From JBFMCC01 sp034435275 (GTDB taxonomy: Bacteria > Chloroflexota > Anaerolineae > Anaerolineales > Villigracilaceae), in assembly GCA_034435275.1 (NCBI GenBank), contig DAOTXP010000261.1, positions 1 through 5,966 on the forward strand: a DNA stretch of 5,966 nucleotides, given 5' to 3'. A model generated the notes under the pieces. It was given only the letters and a program-made list of their open reading frames with translations, did not search any database and was not told the origin of the DNA. The position numbers and the translations under genes are program-made. Shown in pieces: positions 1 to 5,082 of this stretch (position 1 is its first letter; each line of letters opens with the position of its first letter).

Positions 1-13
1 GGAAAGAGCCTAA

Positions 14-99
14 ACACGACGGACACTACGGACACAAAGGGAGAAAAGGCGGCTTGATTGATGGGCATTTTTCCTTCGTGCCCTTTGTGTCCTTTGTGT
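14..99. repeat. Two opposed blocks of 9-bp repeats
   Basis: Four degenerate 9-bp units of consensus ACACAAAGG start at 14, 23, 32 and 41. After a 23-base spacer (50-72) come three units in the opposite orientation: a variant at 73 and two identical CCTTTGTGT units at 82 and 91. The core arms GGACACAAAGGG (30-41) and CCCTTTGTGTCC (81-92) are perfect reverse complements, so a transcript could fold into a long imperfect hairpin. No open reading frame of note covers it. Similar short-period words occur in gaps of many environmental bacterial genomes, as far as I recall. It could be a dispersed intergenic repeat or part of the 3' end of an upstream transcription unit outside the window. Confidence 0.8.
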
Positions 100-119
100 T
101 TAAAATGGGTTCCCCGTTA

Positions 120-138
120 AAAACGGTAGAGCCGTTTT
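120..138. terminator. Possible small terminator-like hairpin
   Basis: AAAACGG (120-126) and CCGTTTT (132-138) are perfect reverse complements around the 5-base loop TAGAG. The stem is flanked by A-rich and T-rich sequence, so it could act in either direction, ending transcription from upstream before the CBS gene promoter. The stem is short, has only three G-C pairs, and its T run lies within the stem, so the call is weak. Confidence 0.3.
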
Positions 139-167
139 AATTGGTTCGGTTGAGCCAGACAAAAATT

Positions 168-196
168 GTTACAACCCGCCTCACTTATGCTATACT
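168..196 (+). promoter_or_regulatory. Extended -10 sigma70-type promoter for the CBS gene
   Basis: TATACT at 191-196 matches the -10 consensus in five of six positions and is preceded by TG at 188-189, one base before the hexamer, giving an extended -10. GTTACA at 168-173 is a weak -35 (four of six) at 17-base spacing. The predicted start of transcription, near 203, leaves about 20 bases of leader, which include the strong GGAGG site at 215-219, four bases before the ATG at 224. Confidence 0.6.
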
Positions 197-223
197 TTTA
201 GCAATCATTGAAAAGGAGGCGCC

Positions 224-661
224 ATGATCACGGTTCGCGAAATGATCCGCAAGAAGGGCGGAGAGGTCTGGTCGGTGAAGCCCGATGCCATTGTGTTCGA
301 GGCCATGAAACTCATGGCCGACAAGAACACGGGCGCCGTTCTGGTCATGGACGGCGACAAAGTGGAAGGCATTCTTTCCGAGCGCGATTGCGCCCGCCGC
401 CTCGATCTGCAGGGACGCAGCGCTCGCGAGACCAAAGTCAGCGAGATCATGACCTCCAAGGTGGTGTACGTGGAAAGCGGCCAGGCACTGGACGAATGCG
501 TCGCCATCATGCTCGACAAGAATATCCGCCACCTGCCTGTCTTTGAGGAGGGCAGGTTGATCGGCCTGATTTCGGCGCGTGACGCGTTGAAAGAGATGGT
601 GGATCAGCAGAAGTTCGTCATCTCGCAACTCGAGCATTATATTCTGGGCGGCAAGGCATAA
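224..661 (+). CDS. Two-CBS-domain protein
   Basis: A 145-residue soluble protein made almost entirely of a tandem CBS (Bateman) module. The first CBS domain spans roughly residues 8-65 and ends in GILSERD (49-55). The second spans roughly 72-128, with IRHLPV (101-106) and GLISARD (114-120). The final G-h-h-S-x-R-D motifs are the usual ribose/phosphate contacts, so binding of an adenine nucleotide (AMP, ATP or SAM-like) is expected from the family; the actual ligand cannot be read here. There is no fused enzyme, membrane segment or DNA-binding domain, so it is probably a stand-alone sensor acting through a partner. The ATG at 224 is fixed by GGAGG at 215-219. It has its own promoter and is set apart from the amidase by a palindrome, so it is probably monocistronic. 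Confidence 0.95.
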   Translation: MITVREMIRKKGGEVWSVKPDAIVFEAMKLMADKNTGAVLVMDGDKVEGILSERDCARRLDLQGRSARETKVSEIMTSKVVYVESGQALDECVAIMLDKNIRHLPVFEEGRLIGLISARDALKEMVDQQKFVISQLEHYILGGKA

Positions 662-680
662 CCTGTTTGCGCTGTATCTC

Positions 681-709
681 TGTGGGGCGGATTTCAAATC
701 CGCCCCACA
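681..709. repeat. Perfect 29-base palindrome between CBS and amidase genes
   Basis: TGTGGGGCGGATTT (681-694) and AAATCCGCCCCACA (696-709) are exact reverse complements around a single C at 695. As RNA it would form a stem of about 13 pairs with a three-base loop. The following bases (710-718, TTGTTATTA) are T-rich but not a clean T run, so it could serve as an intrinsic terminator of the CBS gene or as a dispersed extragenic palindrome. The 3' arm ends 18 bases before the amidase start and does not cover its ribosome binding site. Confidence 0.85.
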
Positions 710-719
710 TTGTTATTAC

Positions 720-723
720 GAGG
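720..723 (+). promoter_or_regulatory. Ribosome binding site that sets the amidase start
   Basis: GAGG at 720-723 lies four bases before the ATG at 728. It supports that ATG over the in-frame TTG at 710, which directly abuts the palindrome, has no binding site of its own and would add only six residues (MLLRGG) unlike the family N terminus. Confidence 0.65.
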
Positions 724-727
724 CGGC

Positions 728-2233
728 ATGGAAGAATATACGATTTTGGAACTCCAGCAGAAGATGGCTTCCGGTGAACTGACCTCCCGCCGTTTGACCG
801 AAGCGTATCTCGAACGAATCGATTCGATAGACAAGAACGGGCCGCGGCTGAATGCGATCATCGAGACCAATCCCGACGCGCTGGACATCGCGTCTTCCCT
901 CGACGAGGAGCGGGCGGGCGGCTCGTCGCGCGGACCTTTGCACGGGATTCCCATCGTCCTGAAAGACAACATTGACACCGCCGACCGGATGCAGACCACC
1001 GCCGGGTCACTGGCGCTGGAGGGGAACTACGCCGTCCGCGACGCGGGCCTGGTGGAAAGACTGCGCTCTGCCGGTGCGGTCATTCTGGCGAAGGCCAATC
1101 TGAGCGAGTGGGCCAACTTTCGCGGCAAAAATTCCGTCAGCGGATGGTCGTCGCGCGGCGGGCTGACGCGCAACCCGTACGCGCTCGACCGTTCGGCCTG
1201 CGGCTCCTCGTCGGGGTCGGGCGTGGCGACTGCCGCGAATCTATGCGCGGCCGCGGTCGGCACCGAGACCGACGGCTCGATCGTCTGTCCCGCGCAGACG
1301 AACGGGATCGTGGGCATCAAACCCACGCTGGGACTCGTCAGCCGCGCGGGGATCATCCCCATTGCCCACAGCCAGGACACGGCGGGTCCGATGGCGCGCA
1401 CGGTCGCGGACGCGGCCATCCTGCTCGGGGCGATGGCGGGGCCCGATCAACGCGACCCAGCCACGAGGCCCGGCGCGAAGCGAGGGTTGACGGATTACAC
1501 GCCGTTCCTCGATCCGAACGGACTCAAGGGTGCGCGCATCGGCGTCGCCCGCACGTTGTTCGGGTCGGATCAGCGCGTCGCAAAAATCATGGAGGAGAGC
1601 CTCGAGGCGATGAAGCAGGCGGGCGCGGTGTTGATGGATGTCGAGATGAAGCCCAGCGACGCGTTCGGCAAGGCCGAGTTGGAAGTGCTGTTGTTTGAGT
1701 TCAAGGCCGATTTGAACGCGTATCTCGGCAGGCTCGGACCGCAGGTCAAAGTCCATTCGATGGAAGAGGTGATCAAGTTCAACGAAGAGAATCGTTCGCG
1801 GGTGCTGCAATATTTCGGGCAGGAGCGCATGGAAGCCGCGCAGAAAAAAGGGCCGCTGACCAGCAAAAAGTATCTGACCGCCTTGACGAAGAATCGGCGG
1901 CTAAGCCGCGCCGAGGGAATCGACGCGGCGATGAGGAAGCACCGCCTGCACGCCATCGTCTGCCCGTCCGGCGGCGCGGCGTGGGTGATTGACCTGGTCA
2001 ACGGCGACGGCGGCCGCAACTGGGACATGGACAGCACCTCCTACGCGGCCGCGGCGGGGTATCCTCATATCACCGTGCCCGCAGGGTATATCTGGGGTTT
2101 GCCTGTCGGCATCTCGTTCTTCGCAAAGGCATGGCAGGAGCCGGCGCTGATCAAACTGGCATATGCTTTCGAGCAGGCCACGAAGGTCCGCAAGCCGCCG
2201 CAGTTGTTAGCGACGGCGGATTTACGTTTGTAG
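728..2233 (+). CDS. Amidase-signature family hydrolase (peptide-amidase-like)
   Basis: A 501-residue amidase-signature enzyme that hydrolyses a carboxamide through a Ser-cisSer-Lys triad. All three residues are visible: Lys79 in GIPIVLKDN, the cis-Ser Ser160 in the GSSSGSG loop (159-165), and the nucleophile Ser184 in TETDGSIVCP. The 24-residue spacing of the two serines is the one usual for the family. The N-terminal helices (LQQKMASGELTSRRLTEAYL) and the C-terminal stretch with GYPHITVPAG and GLPVGISFF are those of the stand-alone bacterial/plant amidase group rather than GatA. No gatB or gatC lies nearby, so a role in tRNA amidation is unlikely. No signal peptide or membrane segment is seen, so it is probably cytoplasmic. 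The substrate cannot be inferred; amides, peptide amides or nitrile-derived amides are possible. The small Cys-rich gene follows after 17 bases and is probably co-transcribed. Confidence 0.93.
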   Translation: MEEYTILELQQKMASGELTSRRLTEAYLERIDSIDKNGPRLNAIIETNPDALDIASSLDEERAGGSSRGPLHGIPIVLKDNIDTADRMQTTAGSLALEGNYAVRDAGLVERLRSAGAVILAKANLSEWANFRGKNSVSGWSSRGGLTRNPYALDRSACGSSSGSGVATAANLCAAAVGTETDGSIVCPAQTNGIVGIKPTLGLVSRAGIIPIAHSQDTAGPMARTVADAAILLGAMAGPDQRDPATRPGAKRGLTDYTPFLDPNGLKGARIGVARTLFGSDQRVAKIMEESLEAMKQAGAVLMDVEMKPSDAFGKAELEVLLFEFKADLNAYLGRLGPQVKVHSMEEVIKFNEENRSRVLQYFGQERMEAAQKKGPLTSKKYLTALTKNRRLSRAEGIDAAMRKHRLHAIVCPSGGAAWVIDLVNGDGGRNWDMDSTSYAAAAGYPHITVPAGYIWGLPVGISFFAKAWQEPALIKLAYAFEQATKVRKPPQLLATADLRL

Positions 2234-2250
2234 TGCAAGGATATGTCTGA

Positions 2251-2502
2251 ATGTCCGATAAAAATGTACGCACTGAACTGCATGGCTGTATCGTATGCAG
2301 CAAGTTGTACACATTGTATGTGGTGTACGATTTGCACGGAAAGTTCATTGACTGCAAAGTCATGAGCGCGGACGGGCGGAAAGTGCCCCACAAACATCGC
2401 CCGCTGGTTGCCTGCATCAAACACCCGGACGAGCAGGTGGAGAGAGCCGTCGCCAGAGTCTATCCAGAGATCTCCGAGGAGAAACAGGAAGACGATCTAT
2501 AA
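2251..2502 (+). CDS. Small Cys/His-rich hypothetical protein
   Basis: An 83-residue protein I do not recognise. It carries C13-x2-C16 in HGCIVCSKLY, then Cys35, His47, His49, Cys55 and His58, enough to bind Zn or Fe or form a redox centre; His11 could join. The middle (TLYVVYDLHGKFIDCKV) reads like two beta strands with a turn, and the last 25 residues are a charged helix. No signal peptide or membrane segment is seen. AAGGA at 2237-2241 lies nine bases before the ATG at 2251. It starts 17 bases after the amidase stop and ends before the promoter of the formate dehydrogenase operon, so it most likely travels with the amidase. Coding is supported by open frame, binding site and an orderly Cys/His pattern; function is unknown. 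Confidence 0.75.
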   Translation: MSDKNVRTELHGCIVCSKLYTLYVVYDLHGKFIDCKVMSADGRKVPHKHRPLVACIKHPDEQVERAVARVYPEISEEKQEDDL

Positions 2503-2525
2503 AGCGCTTCCATCTACTTTTTGAG

Positions 2526-2554
2526 TTGTCACCCAAACCGATTCGGTCTATACT
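2526..2554 (+). promoter_or_regulatory. Sigma70-type promoter for the formate dehydrogenase operon
   Basis: TTGTCA (2526-2531) and TATACT (2549-2554) each match the consensus in five of six positions and are separated by exactly 17 bases. Transcription would start near 2561, giving a very short leader of about 12 bases that includes GGAG at 2564-2567, five bases before the ATG at 2573. The 70-base gap after the stop at 2502 otherwise holds nothing clear; no good terminator for the preceding gene is visible. Confidence 0.65.
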
Positions 2555-2572
2555 CAGCATATTGGAGCATCC

Positions 2573-4288
2573 ATGTCCGAAATTGATCTTGCCCCTCTCC
2601 AACCTGCCATCGAGCCCTACATTTCCCTCGGCCGTTCGGGATTACTGCCCGCCCTGCACGCCGCGCAAAAAATCTACGGCTGGCTGCCTGAGTCCGTCTC
2701 CGCGCACATCGCCCGTTCCCTGCGCGTGCCGCTGGCCGACGTGCACGGTGTCATCGAGTTCTACTCCCTTTTTTACAATAAACCGATTGGAAAACGTGTG
2801 ATCCGCGTATGCACGGATCAGGCCTGTGCGCTCAAAGACGGGGACAAGGTGCTGGATCATCTGTGTTCTCATCACGGACTTCAGCCGGGTCAGGCGACCG
2901 CGGACCTGTCTCTGACCATCGAGCATAGTCCCTGCCTCGGGCTGTGTGAGCAGGCGCCCGCCGCGTTGGTAAATGACGAAGCGGAAACCAATATCAATCT
3001 TGAAACGGATTCATACGAACGGGGCCGCCCAAAATCCATTGTAGGCGGTTCGCTGCGTCTCCTGACTGCCCATTGCGGGAATGGCACGACTTCCCTCAAA
3101 AAATATGGCAAATATAAAGCCCTGCAGAAGGCATTGAAGATGAAGCCCGAGGACGTAGTGGCCGAGATCAAGGCCTCGGGTTTGGTGGGACGCGGCGGCG
3201 CGGCCTTCCCGACGGGCGTCAAATGGGAAGGCGCGGCCAAAGCGGACGGTTCGCCGAAATATGTCATCTGCAACGCGGACGAGTCCGAGCCTGGCACGTT
3301 CAAGGACCGCGTGCTCCTGCTCGACGATCCGCACAGCACAATAGAGGGCATGTGCATTGCCGCTCACGCCATCGGTGCAAGTTATGGATATATTTATGTG
3401 CGCGGCGAGTATCCTTATATCTTGCCCGTGCTCGAAACCGCGCTGACCGAGGCGCGCAAGGCTGGCTATCTGGGCAAGGGTTTCGATATCGAAGTCCGCC
3501 TCGGCGCGGGCGCGTACATTTGCGGCGAAGAAACCGCGTTGTTCGAGTCTATCGAAGGCAAGCGCGGTTTCCCGCGCGTCAAACCGCCGTTCCCCACGAC
3601 ACACGGTTTGTTCGGAAAACCCACCGTCATCAACAATGTCGAGACGCTGTGCAACGTGCCATTGATTATTTCCAGGGGCTCTGCAGAATATCGCAAGATC
3701 GGCACGGAGAAGTCGCCCGGGCCGAAACTGTTCTGTGTCTCTGGCGATGTGGCAAAGCCTGGGCTTTATGAGATTCCATTCGGCGTTACGTTGCGCGAAC
3801 TGCTCGATATGGCGGGTGGTCCTTCGTCTTCGAGTCTCGACGCTGTGCGTCTCAACTCTCCGCTCAGGACGAGCGAAGGAAAATTGCAGGCTGTTCTCTT
3901 CGGCGGCGCGGCGGGCGCGTTTGCAACGTCTGATCATCTTGACGTGAAAATGACCTTCGAAGATTTGCGCGCCGCGGGGCTGCCTCTCGGTTCTGGCGTC
4001 GTGATGGTTTTCGATGAGACGCGCGACATGCGCGATGTCTTGAAGCGGCTCGGTCATTTCTTCGCGCACGAGTCCTGCGGCAAGTGCTATCCCTGCCAGA
4101 TGGGCACACAACGTCAACTCGAAATCCTGGAGCGTGTAGCCAATCGAGTTGCTCTGCCCGAAGACATGATTCGGTTACAAGATGTCGGCTGGACGATGAC
4201 CGACGCGTCCCTGTGCGGGCTGGGTCAGACGGCGGCGAGCGCGGTGCTGTCCGCGATCAAGTTGTGGCCTCATATGTTTGAAGGTTAG
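2573..4288 (+). CDS. NuoE-NuoF fusion, NAD(H)-binding diaphorase subunit of formate dehydrogenase
   Basis: A 571-residue fusion that exchanges electrons with NAD(H) through FMN. Residues about 1-140 are a NuoE-type thioredoxin-like domain with a complete [2Fe-2S] set: Cys80, Cys85, Cys121, Cys125 (C-x4-C, C-x3-C). A linker (about 140-175) leads into a NuoF domain: FMN/NADH loop GRGGAAFPTG (206-215), CNADESEPGTFKDR (233-246), GAGAYICGEETALFESIEGK (311-330), and the [4Fe-4S] ligands Cys502, Cys505, Cys508 and Cys548. The protein ends about 20 residues after Cys548, so the C-terminal ferredoxin domain of HydB-type bifurcating subunits is absent. The layout resembles HoxF/FdsB. There is no signal peptide, so it is cytoplasmic. 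GGAG at 2564-2567 supports this start. It is the first gene of the operon; 69 bases separate it from the HoxU-like gene, and its stop codon lies inside an 8-bp repeat. Confidence 0.95.
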   Translation: MSEIDLAPLQPAIEPYISLGRSGLLPALHAAQKIYGWLPESVSAHIARSLRVPLADVHGVIEFYSLFYNKPIGKRVIRVCTDQACALKDGDKVLDHLCSHHGLQPGQATADLSLTIEHSPCLGLCEQAPAALVNDEAETNINLETDSYERGRPKSIVGGSLRLLTAHCGNGTTSLKKYGKYKALQKALKMKPEDVVAEIKASGLVGRGGAAFPTGVKWEGAAKADGSPKYVICNADESEPGTFKDRVLLLDDPHSTIEGMCIAAHAIGASYGYIYVRGEYPYILPVLETALTEARKAGYLGKGFDIEVRLGAGAYICGEETALFESIEGKRGFPRVKPPFPTTHGLFGKPTVINNVETLCNVPLIISRGSAEYRKIGTEKSPGPKLFCVSGDVAKPGLYEIPFGVTLRELLDMAGGPSSSSLDAVRLNSPLRTSEGKLQAVLFGGAAGAFATSDHLDVKMTFEDLRAAGLPLGSGVVMVFDETRDMRDVLKRLGHFFAHESCGKCYPCQMGTQRQLEILERVANRVALPEDMIRLQDVGWTMTDASLCGLGQTAASAVLSAIKLWPHMFEG

Positions 4289-4353
4289 CAGGTTAGAAAG
4301 TTGAAGGTTGCGGAACTTGTAAACCTGTGAACTTGCAGGCATTCGAACGGAGA
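4282..4353. repeat. Degenerate 8-bp-period repeat in the spacer after the NuoEF gene
   Basis: Nine consecutive 8-base units start at 4282, 4290, 4298 and so on in register to 4346. AGGTTAG opens the units at 4282 and 4290, AAGTTGA the one at 4298, AACTTG those at 4314 and 4330, AACCTG the one at 4322 and AACGG the one at 4346; the units at 4306 and 4338 are divergent. The first half carries AGGTT/AAGTT and the second half their reverse complements AACCT/AACTT, so 4289-4327 could fold as two 5-6 bp stems with an internal loop. The repeat begins before the TAG stop at 4286-4288 and runs into the GGAG at 4349-4352 that serves the next gene. Confidence 0.7.
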
Positions 4354-4357
4354 ATCC

Positions 4358-5050
4358 ATGAAAATAAAGTTGACGATGGACAATCAGGAATTATCTGTGG
4401 AGGATGGATTAACTTTATTAGAGGCCGCGCGGGAGAATGGGATCGAGATTCCCACCATCTGCTTCCACGAAGCGACCACGGCCAACGCCCTGTGCCGCAT
4501 CTGTGTCGTCGAGGTCGAGGGGATGCGCTTGCTCCAGCCTGCGTGCATCGTCCGGGCGGCGGACGGGATGAAGGTCCAGACCAGAAGCGAGAAGGTCGCC
4601 CGCGCGCGTAAAACTATCCTGGAGATGCTGGCGTCCACGCTGGACCTGTCCGACGCGCCGGAAATCCTGAATATGATGTACGAATATGGGGCGTCTTCTT
4701 CCCGCTTTCCCGATGCCGAACGGCGCGAGGTGGAAGTCAAAGACGATAACCCGATGTATGTGCGCGATTACTCGAAATGCCTGCTGTGCTGGCGCTGTGT
4801 GCAGGTGTGCGCAGACGACGCGCAGTACACGTACGCCATCAATTTCGAGGGGCGCGGCTATGAGACGCAGATCGGCACGTTCTTCGACAAACCCATCCCC
4901 GAAACGACCTGCGTGTTGTGCGGACAATGCGTGGGCGTTTGTCCGACCGGCGCGCTGAAAACGAAGAGACAGTATTTACTGGAGCAGGGCATAAGCCCCG
5001 AGGAAATCAGTGTTTTGAATACGGGAAGGAAAAAACGTAAGAACGTTTGA
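4358..5050 (+). CDS. HoxU/NuoG-N-like iron-sulfur subunit of formate dehydrogenase
   Basis: A 230-residue electron-transfer subunit linking FdhA to the NuoEF diaphorase. Residues about 1-75 form a plant-type ferredoxin domain with [2Fe-2S] ligands Cys35, Cys46, Cys49 and Cys63 (C-x10-C-x2-C-x13-C). Residues 141-196 hold two full [4Fe-4S] motifs: C141-x2-C144-x2-C147-x3-C151 and C185-x2-C188-x2-C191-x3-C195-P. In HoxU, NuoG and FdsA an H-x3-C-x2-C-x5-C motif for a His-ligated [4Fe-4S] cluster lies between them. Here residues 64-140 contain no Cys and no His, although the domain keeps roughly its usual length (LEMLASTLDLSDAPEILN). The start follows GGAG at 4349-4352. The last residues, KRKNV, are encoded by an 8-bp repeat that crosses the stop. 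In many relatives this module is fused to the front of FdhA; here it is separate, 32 bases upstream. Confidence 0.93.
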   Translation: MKIKLTMDNQELSVEDGLTLLEAARENGIEIPTICFHEATTANALCRICVVEVEGMRLLQPACIVRAADGMKVQTRSEKVARARKTILEMLASTLDLSDAPEILNMMYEYGASSSRFPDAERREVEVKDDNPMYVRDYSKCLLCWRCVQVCADDAQYTYAINFEGRGYETQIGTFFDKPIPETTCVLCGQCVGVCPTGALKTKRQYLLEQGISPEEISVLNTGRKKRKNV

Positions 5051-5073
5051 ACGTTCCAACGTTGAAACGTTTC
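5034..5073. repeat. Regular 8-bp tandem repeat across the stop of the HoxU-like gene
   Basis: AACGTT occurs at 5042, 5050, 5058 and 5066, exactly eight bases apart, each followed by two variable bases. A fifth, partial unit, AACGTAAG, sits in register at 5034. The core is self-complementary. The TGA stop at 5048-5050 lies at the junction of two units, so the last codons of the upstream gene are repeat sequence. The block ends directly against GGAGG (5074-5078), the binding site of fdhA. There are no spacers between units, so this is not a CRISPR array. Confidence 0.9.
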
Positions 5074-5082
5074 GGAGGCTCT

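Noticed and set aside
710..727. TTG at 710 as the amidase start
   Set aside because: The ATG at 728 has a GAGG site four bases upstream and gives a normal family N terminus; the TTG abuts the palindrome and has no binding site.
728..2233. GatA, the tRNA amidotransferase subunit
   Set aside because: The catalytic core is shared by the whole amidase-signature family, but no gatB or gatC is nearby and the N- and C-terminal regions match stand-alone amidases better.
2307..2328. GTACAC / GTGTAC inverted repeat
   Set aside because: Only six-base arms inside a coding sequence; chance occurrence is likely.
2487..2522. Terminator after the small Cys-rich gene
   Set aside because: GGAAG/CTTCC gives only a five-pair stem with a 15-base loop, and the T run near 2518 is not attached to the stem.
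3011..4117. Long open frame of 368 codons on the minus strand
   Set aside because: It lies opposite the NuoF domain, whose + strand frame has all family motifs; the minus-strand protein is Arg/His/Ala-rich and resembles nothing, as expected of a shadow of a GC-rich gene.
5034..5073. CRISPR array
   Set aside because: Units are 8 bases, directly adjacent, with no unique spacers of about 30 bases and no cas genes in the window.
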